Under the pieces are notes generated by a model. It did no database searches, had not been told where the DNA came from, and saw nothing but the letters and a program-made list of their open reading frames with translations. From contig NZ_CP160403.1 of assembly GCF_040782645.1 (NCBI RefSeq), positions 7,103,001 through 7,167,000 of the forward strand: a stretch of 64,000 nt of DNA, in the 5' to 3' direction. Made by a program: the position numbers and the translations under genes. The stretch is from Streptomyces sp. HUAS ZL42 (GTDB taxonomy: Bacteria; Actinomycetota; Actinomycetes; Streptomycetales; Streptomycetaceae). This document shows positions 8,430-16,552 of the stretch, piece by piece; the stretch's first letter is position 1, and every line of letters starts with the position of its first letter.

Positions 8430-9122
8430 TCACCCCACCTTCTCGATCACTGCCCGGCGGATCAGGAACTTGCCGGGCTCACGGACCTGTTCGAAGGCCG
8501 CGTTGTTGAGCAGGACGCAGCTGCCGGAGACCGAAGTGACCTCCACCGTCGTGGACTTGTTGTTGTCCAGGTTGGTGACCTTCAGCTTCGTACCGGCCGG
8601 GAACTGGTTGCTGGACGCGGCCGGGGCGCCGCCCTCGCCGGAGAGGGTGACCGTGGAGCCGTTGCAGACCTGCTGACCCGAGGCGGCACCGCCGCCGTTG
8701 TTCCCGGCATTGCCCGTGTTTCCCGCGTTACCGGCGTTGCCGGTGTTCCCCGCGTTCCCCGCAGGAGCGGACGCGGAAGCGGCCTGCGAAGGCTGCGTCG
8801 CCTGGGAGCCCTGAGCCGACTCCCCAACGACGCACCCGGACGCCTTCTGCTGGACCTGGATCTGCGCGACGACCGCCTCACGGTTGGCGATCCGCGCCGC
8901 GGACTGCGCATCGGGATTGGCCCGCTGCCCCTCGATGAACTTCTGGTTGTTGCCGAGGGCGGTGGCCAACCCCTGACACACGGACGACTCCGCGGCCGTC
9001 TGCGGCGACTGTGCGGCGTTGGAGGTGCTCGCCATGACGAAGGCACCGCCTCCCGCCACCGTCGCGGCGCTGACCAGCAGCGCGATCTTCTTCTTGGTAC
9101 TGAGTGTTCTCCTGCGCGACAT
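8430..9122 (-). CDS. Secreted protein with Gly/Asn repeat linker and RlpA-like C-terminal barrel
   Basis: 230 aa; ATG 9122 has AGGAGG at good spacing. A signal peptide (RRRTLSTKKK, hydrophobic core, probable cleavage after SNA at 36) is followed by a helical region bounded by Cys49 and Cys97. A GNAGNTGNAGN repeat spans 121-143. The C-terminal ~80 residues (FPAGTKLKVTNLDNNKS ... VLLNNAAFEQV) resemble the double-psi beta-barrel of RlpA proteins, though the usual NDRGP segment is replaced by a Ser/Cys stretch, so the barrel may bind rather than cleave wall polymer. The layout mirrors the DUF1996 protein at 3133. Confidence 0.82.
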   Translation of the reverse strand: MSRRRTLSTKKKIALLVSAATVAGGGAFVMASTSNAAQSPQTAAESSVCQGLATALGNNQKFIEGQRANPDAQSAARIANREAVVAQIQVQQKASGCVVGESAQGSQATQPSQAASASAPAGNAGNTGNAGNAGNTGNAGNNGGGAASGQQVCNGSTVTLSGEGGAPAASSNQFPAGTKLKVTNLDNNKSTTVEVTSVSGSCVLLNNAAFEQVREPGKFLIRRAVIEKVG

Positions 9123-9218
9123 CCGCGCCTCCTGAGAGGTAGGGGAGCGTACGCCGCTATGTACGAGATACCGAACGAAGTTACTCAGTGGTTACAGGAG
9201 TCACTGAAGTAACGTACG

Positions 9219-10012
9219 TCACACCCCCGCTCCCTGCTCGTACGCCGCCACCTTGTCGTCGACGTACTGGAGAAGCCCCTCGGTCTGCCGCGTCAGCTCG
9301 GCTTCCTTCGTCTCCGCGCCGTCGCCCCACTGCCCATTGGCGAACACCATGGAGCGCACGGTCATCAACCGCCGGAACACCCCGGCCGAGCCGGCGGCAC
9401 GGTCGGCAACCCGGCCTCAGGCGGCGGGTCCAGCGACACGACCTGATACGTCACCGGGTCCGTCGCGGCCATCCCGAAGACGAGCATCGCGTCCTCGGCC
9501 CGCCGGTACGTCACCACCGTGACCGTCACCTGCGAGCGCCGCTCGGCGTCCGTGAACAGGGCCGAGGTCAACTGCAGGCATCCCGATCCCTTTTCGGAGA
9601 ACGAGGCCAGCTCCTGCGACATGCCGTCGGCGCATCGGGTGGTGGTGGCCAGGTCGACACGCTCGTAGCGCGAGCCGTCCTTCAGCCGCACGCTCTTCTC
9701 CGGGAACGCCTGCTCGGGTCGGACGACGGGCGGCGACGAGGCGGCGGAGGGGGTCGCCGCGGAAGTGGCGGCGGTACCGGCCGAGGCCGGGGAGGCGGAC
9801 GTCTCGCCGGCCTTGCCGTCGCCCACCGTCATCACCGCCCCCACGGCGACGGCCGCGACGAGCACGGCACCCGCCGCACCGGCCACGGCGAGCCGGGTCC
9901 GCCGACGCCTGCGTATCCGCTCCTGTTCGGCCACCCACCGGGCGTACGGGTCCGGCGGCCCGTACGGCTGGTGCTGCGGCCCGTACGGCATTCCTTGATC
10001 ACCGAAAGTCAT
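9219..10012 (-). CDS. Single-pass membrane protein of unknown function, reading frame interrupted near 9370-9390
   Basis: From ATG 10012 a Pro/Tyr-rich cytoplasmic N-terminus, an Arg patch (RIRRRRRTR), a membrane segment at about 40-62 and an extracytoplasmic domain read cleanly. The frame then stops at 9365 after a nonsensical GC-rich tail. In the next frame, coding sequence resumes (GVFRRLMTVRSMVFANGQWGDG to YVDDKVAAYEQGAGV) and ends at TGA 9219. The total of 794 bases is one short of a multiple of three. This fits a 1-base deletion in a GC run, either a real mutation or a sequencing error. If the frame is truly broken, the product is 215 aa (9365-10012). A TAACCT about 8 bases before the ATG suggests a leaderless transcript. 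Confidence 0.72.
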
Positions 10013-10070
10013 GGCCGCGGAGGTTAACGCCGGAACCGGCCCGCACTCCCGTCACCCGACAAACCCTCGG

Positions 10071-10430
10071 TCAACGGGACAGAGCATCCCGTACGGCCTC
10101 TTCCGTGCGGGCGATCACGGCCGTGCCGTCGTCCGCGGTGATGATCGGACGCTGGATCAGCTTGGGGTGCTCGGCGAGCGCGCTGATCCAGCGATCGCGC
10201 GAAGTGTCGTCCCGCGCCCACTCCTTGAGGCCGAGCTCCTTGGCCGCGGCCTCCTGGGTGCGCGTGATGTCCCACGGCTCGAGACCGAGGCGGTCGAGTA
10301 CGGCCCTGATCTCGTCCTCGCTCGGTACGTCCTCCAGGTAGCGGCGGACGGTGTAGTCGGCACCCTCGGCGTCGAGCAGCGAGACGGCACTACGGCACTT
10401 GGAGCAGGCCGGGTTGATCCAGATTTCCAT
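10071..10430 (-). CDS. ArsC/Spx-family thioredoxin-fold protein
   Basis: 119 aa. It begins WINPACSKCRSAVSLLDAEG, with a CxxC pair where ArsC-type arsenate reductases carry their catalytic Cys, and continues with the family's RRYLEDVPSEDEIRAVLDRLG and the conserved RPIITADDG loop. It may be a glutaredoxin-dependent reductase, but this clade in Streptomyces is not proven to act on arsenate and no ars genes are nearby. The start at ATG 10430 fits the family; the longer upstream reading frame has no conservation. It lies 58 bp upstream of the frameshifted membrane-protein gene. Confidence 0.88.
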   Translation of the reverse strand: MEIWINPACSKCRSAVSLLDAEGADYTVRRYLEDVPSEDEIRAVLDRLGLEPWDITRTQEAAAKELGLKEWARDDTSRDRWISALAEHPKLIQRPIITADDGTAVIARTEEAVRDALSR

Positions 10431-10650
10431 GCGGCTCACGGTACGCGAAGGATGGCTTGTTCGATTTTCTCTGGTCTCCCGCGCACCTTGCGGACCGGAT
10501 GTGACAGGGCGGCAACTTCCGTTCCCATCAGCAGTTTTGCTGGATCGCCGGGCTCCCCGAGTGTCAGTGCCGGGCGGTAGACTTGAAGCAGTGTTCGAGG
10601 GAGTCGCCGGGATGTCCGGACGGCGCCCTGACCGCGACAGGAGGATGCCC

Positions 10651-10965
10651 GTGCCCGCTGCCGCACTGAAGCCGAAGCCGCTGCCCACCCAGTCCACCGC
10701 GAAGCGTCCCGTGCTGCTCGACCTGCCCTACGAGCCCGTGGAGAAGCGGCCGCTGCCGCCGGGGCGCCCGCGCGAGTGGTACATCACGCACAACCGCCGT
10801 CTCAAGGCGATGCGGTTGGCGATCGCCCTGCTCGACTCCGGCGTCTACATGCCGAACCAGGCGCGCAACGAGACGATACGGAGCACGGCGGAGACGATCG
10901 GCGTCCATCCGCCGTCGGACACGACGTGCCACATGGTGCGGGCGTTGATGCGTTACTCGCGGTGA
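10651..10965 (+). CDS. Conserved small basic protein of unknown function
   Basis: 104 aa. GTG 10651 is favoured because AGGAGG ends 6 bases upstream; the ATG two codons earlier touches it. The N-terminal half is Lys/Pro-rich (LKPKPLPTQSTAKRPVLLD), followed by a compact basic helical part (PREWYITHNRRLKAMRLAIALLDSGVY). It is not a known enzyme, has no signal peptide and could bind nucleic acid (guess from charge only). It is divergent from the ArsC-like gene across a 220-bp interval, and a strong terminator follows. Confidence 0.75.
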   Translation: MPAAALKPKPLPTQSTAKRPVLLDLPYEPVEKRPLPPGRPREWYITHNRRLKAMRLAIALLDSGVYMPNQARNETIRSTAETIGVHPPSDTTCHMVRALMRYSR

Positions 10966-10974
10966 GTAGCTGGT

Positions 10975-11006
10975 GCCGGGTGCCCTGGGTTTCTCGGGCA
11001 CCCGGC
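10975..11006 (+). terminator. Terminator after the small gene at 10651
   Basis: Perfect 11-bp stem GCCGGGTGCCC / GGGCACCCGGC with a 10-base loop, 9 bp past the stop codon. Confidence 0.8.
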
Positions 11007-11110
11007 GCTGGTTCCGCCCTCGCTGCGGGCTCCGCCCCCAGACCCCGGGCCTGTGGTGCCCACCCACCACCCGACTCGGTCGGACAAGAGGTGCCCCCCA
11101 AGGCCGGCTG

Positions 11111-12295
11111 CTACCCCGCCAACTCCCGCTCCAGCGGCGTCCGGAACCGCGGTGTCACCCGGCTCGCTCCCACCCACCCCCGCAACCTCTCAGCCTCCGC
11201 CCCGATCGCCGCCTCCCCCTCCCGGCCGACGCCCTCCTTCTCCAGCGCCCGCCACACGATCTCCCCGTCGGGCCGCTGAGCCCATCCCCCCACCACCCGC
11301 CCGTCCCACCACACCGTCGGCCCGACGTTCCCGCTCCGGTCGAACAGCAACGGGCGCAGCTCCGGCGCCAGATACCAGTCCCGCCCCTGCCACCCCATCG
11401 CCGTGGGATCGAGGGCAGGCAGCAGAGCGGCCCACGGATCGGACGGGCCCGCCACCGGGCCGACGTCGCCGTCGACGACGTACCCCGTGCCCTCGTCCAG
11501 GGACACCGCCTGTGCCCCGATCGCCGACAGCGCACGGCGGACCTCGGTCACCCGCCACCCCGTCCACCACTTCAGGTCGGCCTCCGTCGCCGGCCCGCAC
11601 GCCGTCAGCCAGCGCCGCAGCAGGTCCGCCTGCGCCCGCGCCACGTCCAGCTCCGGATGCTCGGGAGCGAGCGCCCAGCGGAACTGGCTCGACGTCCAGG
11701 AGCCGAGCGGGCGGCCCCGGACCACCTTGCCCTCCACGCCCAGCACCCTCAGCAGCCGCGTCGAGACGGTGTGCACACCCTCGTAGCTCTTCCCCGCCGC
11801 GTACACGAACTGCTCCCGCAGCCGCGGCTCGTCCTGCGCCAGTTCGGCCGCCGTCGCCTGTCCGCGGCGCGCCAGCGCCGCCAGCGCCGACTCCTCGACC
11901 TCCTTCAGCCACGCCGCGTCCGGCGCCCCGGCCTTCGCCATGTGCTTCAGCAGAGAGGCACGCTCGCGTGCGGCCACCGTGAGACCCGTCGAAGCGTGCA
12001 CCACCGCCGTGAGCCGCGTCGGGAACACGAAGACCGTGTGCCGCATGCCGTGCATGCGGACCAGGGCCCGGTCGCCGTACAGCGCCCGGTCCGTCTCCGC
12101 GACCGTCGGCGCCGGGTCCGCCAGCCGTGCGCCCACCGCCAGGTACACCGTCGCGGGGTCCGACCCGTGCAGGGCGACCAGCGCGTCGGCGACGGCCTCC
12201 GGGGTCGCCGCCCGTGCCGACCGGGCCAGGCGATGGCGGAGCGCCAGCCGCGCCCGCCGCTCCGCCACGCCGATGTACCGCTGCCCCTCCGCCAT
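11111..12295 (-). CDS. Winged-helix DNA-binding protein, AlkZ/YcaQ-like (HTH_42 family)
   Basis: 394 aa. ATG 12295 is chosen because GGAGG lies 5 bases upstream; an in-frame GTG at 12307 is less favoured. The N-terminal pattern (VADALVALHGSDPATVYLAVGARL, RALYGDRALVRMHGMRHTVFVFP) is typical of the HTH_42 family. That family includes the bacterial DNA glycosylases AlkZ and YcaQ, which unhook interstrand crosslinks, and many uncharacterised Streptomyces paralogues. I cannot confirm the catalytic motif, so a repair role is inference. It is divergent from the DUF2252 gene. Confidence 0.8.
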   Translation of the reverse strand: MAEGQRYIGVAERRARLALRHRLARSARAATPEAVADALVALHGSDPATVYLAVGARLADPAPTVAETDRALYGDRALVRMHGMRHTVFVFPTRLTAVVHASTGLTVAARERASLLKHMAKAGAPDAAWLKEVEESALAALARRGQATAAELAQDEPRLREQFVYAAGKSYEGVHTVSTRLLRVLGVEGKVVRGRPLGSWTSSQFRWALAPEHPELDVARAQADLLRRWLTACGPATEADLKWWTGWRVTEVRRALSAIGAQAVSLDEGTGYVVDGDVGPVAGPSDPWAALLPALDPTAMGWQGRDWYLAPELRPLLFDRSGNVGPTVWWDGRVVGGWAQRPDGEIVWRALEKEGVGREGEAAIGAEAERLRGWVGASRVTPRFRTPLERELAG

Positions 12296-12463
12296 ACCGG
12301 CCTCCACCCGTCACCTCGTCCGTCACGCCATCCTCCCGGACGCCACTGACAACCGGCACCGTCACCCGATCGCCGGACCCGGCATGCGCCCGCCCGGTGT
12401 GGGGCCTTTCACTGCGATCAGGAGGTGACGGAATCCGGGAGGCGTGATGCAAAGGGAGGGCCG

Positions 12464-13804
12464 ATGACCACCCCCGCCGAACGTGCCGAGCGCGGCAAGG
12501 ACGCCCGCAAACGCGTCCCCCGCTCCGCCCACGCCCGCTGGCTCCCGTCCGTCGACAGGCCCGACCCCGTCGCCGTACTGGAGCGGCAGGGGCGGGACCG
12601 GCTGCCCGAGCTGCTGCCGATCCGGTACGGGCGGATGGCCGCCTCACCGTTCGCGTTCCTGCGCGGCTCGGCCGCCGTGATGGCCGCCGACTTGGCCGCG
12701 CACCCGCACACCGGCCTCACCGTGCAGCTGTGCGGCGATGCCCACCTGCTCAACTTCGGCCTGTACGCCTCCCCCGAACGCGCCCTCCTGTTCGACCTCA
12801 ACGACTTCGACGAGACGTTCCCCGGCCCCTTCGAGTGGGACGTCAAACGGCTCGCCGCCTCCGTCGCGGTCGCCGCCCGCGAGAACGGGCACAGCGACAC
12901 CAAGGCCCACAGGGCCGCCATCGAGGCGGCGGCCGCCTACCGCACCGCCGTCCGCCGCCTGGCCGACGAAGGCGAACTCGCCGTCTGGTACACACGCCTC
13001 GACGCCGAACAGCTGCTGCCCCTCGCCCCCTCCGCCGGCCGGCGCCGCCGCGTCGAGTCCAGCCTCGGCCGCGCCCGCCGCCGCACCAGCCTCCAGGCTC
13101 TGGGCAAGCTGACAGAGGTCGTGGACGGGCGGCGTCGCATCATCCACGACCCGCCGCTCCTGGAACCCGCCGGCGCCTCCGACACGGCCTCCCTGCGGAA
13201 GATCTTCAGCGACTACCGCTCGACCCTCTCCGAGGAGCGCCGCCTCCTCCTCGACCGCTACCGCTTCGTCGACGCGGCCCGCAAGGTCGTCGGCGTCGGC
13301 AGCGTGGGCATGCGCTGCTTCGTCGTACTGCTGGCCGGGCGGGACGCCGACGACCCGCTGTTCCTGCAGATCAAGGAGGCCAGGAAGTCCGTCCTGGAGG
13401 AGTATCTGCCGAGCGGGCCGTATGTCCACCCCGGGCACCGGGTCGTCGCAGGGCAGCGGCTGCTGCAGGCCGCGAGCGACATCTTCCTGGGGTGGATGAC
13501 CGGGCCCCAGGGACGCGCCTTCTACTGGCGGCAACTGCGCGACATGAAGGGATCCGCCGACGTCGCCGGGATGAACCCGGCCGACCTGGCGGCGTACGCC
13601 CGGCTGTGCGGCACCGCCCTGGCCCGCGCCCACGCCCGCTCCGGCGACCGCATCGCCATCGCCGCCTACCTCGGCGCCGCCGACACCTTCGAACACGCCG
13701 TCGCCGACTTCGCCCTCCAGTACGCCGACCGGACCGCCGACGACCACGCGGCCCTCGGCGCGGCGGTCGCGGCGGGGGTGGTGACGGCGGCGCCGGGAGT
13801 CTGA
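12464..13804 (+). CDS. DUF2252 protein (kinase-like fold)
   Basis: 446 aa; ATG 12464 has GGGAGG 5 bases upstream. The signature CGDAHLLNFGLYASPERALLFDLNDFDE (cited here in parts: CGDAHLLNFG and LFDLNDFDE) resembles the catalytic and metal loops of aminoglycoside-phosphotransferase/protein-kinase-like folds (HGDxxxxN and DFD). It is followed by PFEWDVKRLAAS and, later, QLRDMKGSADV. DUF2252 proteins are widespread in actinobacteria without a firm function; a small-molecule or protein phosphotransfer role is inference. It ends 15 bp before the convergent phosphotransferase remnant. Confidence 0.85.
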   Translation: MTTPAERAERGKDARKRVPRSAHARWLPSVDRPDPVAVLERQGRDRLPELLPIRYGRMAASPFAFLRGSAAVMAADLAAHPHTGLTVQLCGDAHLLNFGLYASPERALLFDLNDFDETFPGPFEWDVKRLAASVAVAARENGHSDTKAHRAAIEAAAAYRTAVRRLADEGELAVWYTRLDAEQLLPLAPSAGRRRRVESSLGRARRRTSLQALGKLTEVVDGRRRIIHDPPLLEPAGASDTASLRKIFSDYRSTLSEERRLLLDRYRFVDAARKVVGVGSVGMRCFVVLLAGRDADDPLFLQIKEARKSVLEEYLPSGPYVHPGHRVVAGQRLLQAASDIFLGWMTGPQGRAFYWRQLRDMKGSADVAGMNPADLAAYARLCGTALARAHARSGDRIAIAAYLGAADTFEHAVADFALQYADRTADDHAALGAAVAAGVVTAAPGV

Positions 13805-13819
13805 AGCGGGCAGACCCGC

Positions 13820-14350
13820 TCAGGCGAACCTCTCCAGCAGACCGGCCGCATACGCCTCCAGCCGCGCGCCCAGCACCTCCGGCGTCAGCTCGGTCCGCCC
13901 GAGCTCACGCCACGGGCCCGCGAGCTTCGCCGCGTCGGGGGAGTAGGCCAGGGCGTCGAGCAGCCGCCAGTACAGATGGTCCGGTCCGGCGGCGAGCCGG
14001 CGCCCGCCGTGGGCCTCGTAGCGCCCCCGGAACCCCAGCCCGTGCTCCGACCCGTGCAGCAGCGCCAGCGCCGTCGAGCAGTGGGCCACGTCCAGATCGG
14101 CGGGACCCCACGAGGTCTCGACCCAGTCGGCCACGCCGCTGATCCGCAGCTCCGTTCCCGCCCCGTGCAGCAGAACGGCGGTGGCCGCCCCCGGGCCACC
14201 GCTGTCGCCGTACACGCCGCTGAGTCGCTCACCGGCGTGGTCGTGAGTGAAGGACGTGGAGGAGGTGAAGGACGTGCAGGACTCGGAGACCGTGGAGTCG
14301 GAGAGCACGCCACCGCCCTGCGCGGCACGCCCGCTCATCTCCCCATTCAC
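13820..14350 (-). pseudogene. N-terminally truncated APH-family phosphotransferase
   Basis: About 115 C-terminal codons are well preserved: ISGVADWVETSWGPADLDVAH carries the metal-binding Asp of APH-type phosphotransferases, then HGSEHGLGFRGRYEAHGGRRL and DHLYWRLLDALAYSPDA. The N-lobe and HGDxxxxN loop that should precede it are absent. The first ~45 codons are Ser/Thr/Val low-complexity from repetitive GA-rich DNA (about 14240-14290), and the reading frame gives only 176 aa against roughly 300 for the family. It is most likely a decayed gene. A functional short protein cannot be excluded. Confidence 0.65.
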
Positions 14351-14613
14351 TCATGGCACTTGCGCCGCGGGCGCCCGCTCTCCGCCGTCGGTGCCCGAAA
14401 AGGAGATGCACGCGGAGTCACCGCCTTCCTACCCTGGAGAAGCGTTGCGGAGCACCACACTCCCGCTTTCCGCAGGCGAGGAATCACCTGGCCGGAGCGG
14501 GGCTACTCTCTACGCACCGACGGACGGCAGCCTTCCCCCAGCTCCCCTGTCGAGCACCCCCCGGCACGATTCGACACCGCTCAGTAACCGACCCACGCCC
14601 ACGGAGGCCCGTC

Positions 14614-14901
14614 ATGGGCACCATCGTCATATCCGGGACCGTCGTCCTGGTCGTCCTAGGATTCGGAAACCACGTCTACTGGCTCGCCGCGGTTGCCCTG
14701 CTCTTCCTGTACGTGCAGTACGGGCGCGGCTCGTCCTCGGCGTCCTCGTCGGGGTCCGGCGGGGGCTCCTCGTCGGCGGCCGCGCCGCAGTCGTACAAGG
14801 CGTACCGGGAGCGGCGTGACATGCAGGCCAAGTGGGAGCGGCGCTACCGCCGTGAGCGCCCCTTGGAGTCCCGCCGTCAGCAGCGGGAGCGGAGCGGCTG
14901 A
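14614..14901 (+). CDS. Small membrane protein with basic C-terminus
   Basis: 95 aa from ATG 14614 (GGAGG 6 bases upstream). One or two hydrophobic segments span residues 3-32, then a Ser/Gly linker (SSSASSSGSGGGSSS) and a highly basic helix (YRERRDMQAKWERRYRRER). It is probably inserted in the cytoplasmic membrane with a positively charged cytoplasmic tail. There is no known family. It is convergent with the pspAB operon and shares its terminator region. Confidence 0.72.
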   Translation: MGTIVISGTVVLVVLGFGNHVYWLAAVALLFLYVQYGRGSSSASSSGSGGGSSSAAAPQSYKAYRERRDMQAKWERRYRRERPLESRRQQRERSG

Positions 14902-14930
14902 GACCGTACGGATCGCGCAGGTCCCGGGTG

Positions 14931-14953
14931 GCCCCCGGTCACAGACCGGGGGC
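14931..14953. terminator. Terminator shared by pspAB and the small membrane protein gene
   Basis: GCCCCCGGT / ACCGGGGGC, 9-bp perfect stem with a 5-base loop, overlapping the last codons of pspAB. Confidence 0.65.
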
Positions 14954-15520
14954 GCCCCACACGGGGAACCAGCGGCCCAGGTCCTGCTCGATCCGCAGGT
15001 CGTTCGTGAGGGCCGCCTTGACCTGCAGTTCGAGTGCGTTGTCGCGCCGTTGTCCCTGACCGGGCAGCGGCGCGAAGGGGTAGTAGGTGCCCCGCTTGTA
15101 AAGGTAGACCAGCGCCAGCCGGCGGTCGCCCTCCTGGAAGCCGGCCAGTGAGCACAGCAGCTGTGGGCCGAAGCCGTTGACCTCCATCGAGCTGTTCACC
15201 GCGTGCAGGTCGTTGACCAGCAGCGACAGCTCGTCGGGGGAGCGCCGGGAGACCAGCCAGGAGTAGCCGTAGTCGTCCTGGGTCAGCTCCACCGGGGGGC
15301 CGGTGCGGTCGGCGTCCGCGTCGAGGAGGGCCTGGACCTCGCGGTGCGTCTGCTCGAAGGCCGCGCCCTCGACCGTCGCGAAGCACACGGCACCCTGCCC
15401 GGTCGGCGTGAACCCGACTGCCGCCTCCAGCGTCACCGCCGCCGACGGCAGCGCGAACAGCTGGTCGAGATCGGGCGCGACCGCCTTCGTACGGCCGAGC
15501 AGGATGTCGAGCAGCCCCAT
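14939..15520 (-). CDS. pspAB: PspA-associated protein PspAB
   Basis: 193 aa. The sequence MGLLDILLGRTKAVAPDLDQ and the following LFALPSAAVTLEA, SWLVSRRSPDELSLLVNDLHAVN and LYKRGTYYPFAPLPGQ match the actinobacterial PspAB family, named for association with the phage-shock/PspA envelope-stress network. It has no catalytic motif. Its start codon is two bases after the htpX stop, so it is translationally coupled to the HtpX protease, which suggests a joint role in membrane quality control. The partner genes pspA and pspAA are about 40 kb away in this window. Confidence 0.88.
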   Translation of the reverse strand: MGLLDILLGRTKAVAPDLDQLFALPSAAVTLEAAVGFTPTGQGAVCFATVEGAAFEQTHREVQALLDADADRTGPPVELTQDDYGYSWLVSRRSPDELSLLVNDLHAVNSSMEVNGFGPQLLCSLAGFQEGDRRLALVYLYKRGTYYPFAPLPGQGQRRDNALELQVKAALTNDLRIEQDLGRWFPVWGAPGL

Positions 15521-15522
15521 GC

Positions 15523-16449
15523 TCAGCCCGCCTTCCCGGGCTTCGCCGCCTCGCCCAACTCTGCGGAGATACGGCCCAGTTGGTCGAGCCGTTGCTGCAG
15601 CGTCGGGTGGGTGGAGAAGATCCGCTCGATGCCGGGCTCGGATCCGGTCGCCGGGGTGAAGTAGAAGGCGTTGAAGGCCTGGGCCGTACGCAGGTCCTTC
15701 GAGGGAATCCGGGCGATGTCGCCGGAGACCTTGGTGAGCGCGGAGGCCAGCGCCGAGGGCCGGCCGGTGAGCAGAGCGGCCGCCCGGTCCGCCGCCAGCT
15801 CACGGTACCGGGACAGGGCCCGTATCAGCAGGAAACTGAGGGCGTACACGGCTGCCGACACCCCCATCACCACGGCGAACACGGCGGCGGTGTTCTGATC
15901 CCTGCGCCCGCCTCCGAACAGCTGTGAGTAGAAGGCGAACCGCACGATCAGCCCCGCGATCACGCCGAGGAACGACGCGATCGTGATCACGGCGACGTCC
16001 TTGTGGGCCACGTGCGACATCTCGTGCGCGAGCACGCCCTCGAGTTCGGCGGGCTCCAGCCGCCGCAGCAGTCCGGTGGTCACACACACCACGGCGTTGT
16101 CGGGATTCCGTCCGGTGGCGAACGCGTTGGGCATGTCCATGCTGGAAACGGCGACGACGGGCTTGGGCATGTCCGCGATCGCACACAGCCGGTCGATCAC
16201 CGCATGCAGCTCTGGATACTCCTCCCGCTCCACGACCCGCCCGCGCATCGCGAACAGCGCGATCCGGTCGGAGAACCAGTACTGCGCGCCGAGGAAACCC
16301 GCCGCGATCACGACGACCAGCACCCAGGACTTCAGCACCACGATCAACGCGGCGACGAAGGCCACGTACAGCAGTCCGAGCAGAAACAGCGTGACCGTCA
16401 TCCGCACGGTCAGCCGCCGATCGCTCCGGAAACGGCTCTGCATCTGCAT
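15523..16449 (-). CDS. htpX: Zinc metalloprotease HtpX
   Basis: About 308 aa from ATG 16449 (a second ATG two codons later is equally possible; the Shine-Dalgarno is weak). Two N-terminal membrane segments (20-58) precede the M48 protease domain with HEMSH (residues 142-146) as zinc site. Further membrane segments lie near 160-210, and SRYRELAADRAAALLTG contains the third-ligand Glu. HtpX degrades misfolded membrane proteins at the cytoplasmic face. It is slightly longer than typical 287-aa homologues. It forms a two-gene operon with pspAB. Confidence 0.94.
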   Translation of the reverse strand: MQMQSRFRSDRRLTVRMTVTLFLLGLLYVAFVAALIVVLKSWVLVVVIAAGFLGAQYWFSDRIALFAMRGRVVEREEYPELHAVIDRLCAIADMPKPVVAVSSMDMPNAFATGRNPDNAVVCVTTGLLRRLEPAELEGVLAHEMSHVAHKDVAVITIASFLGVIAGLIVRFAFYSQLFGGGRRDQNTAAVFAVVMGVSAAVYALSFLLIRALSRYRELAADRAAALLTGRPSALASALTKVSGDIARIPSKDLRTAQAFNAFYFTPATGSEPGIERIFSTHPTLQQRLDQLGRISAELGEAAKPGKAG

Positions 16450-16552
16450 CACCCCGCAGTCAGGCACTCGCCCCACTGCCCAGTGTGCACCCGCGGCCTC
16501 CCATGAACGGGTTCCGATCGGCCCTAGGAGGGGCAAAAGGTCCCTGGGCACC

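Noticed and set aside
10071..10430. Arsenate resistance locus.
   Set aside because: Only an ArsC-like protein is present; no arsB, arsR or acr3 nearby, so the resistance role is not supported.
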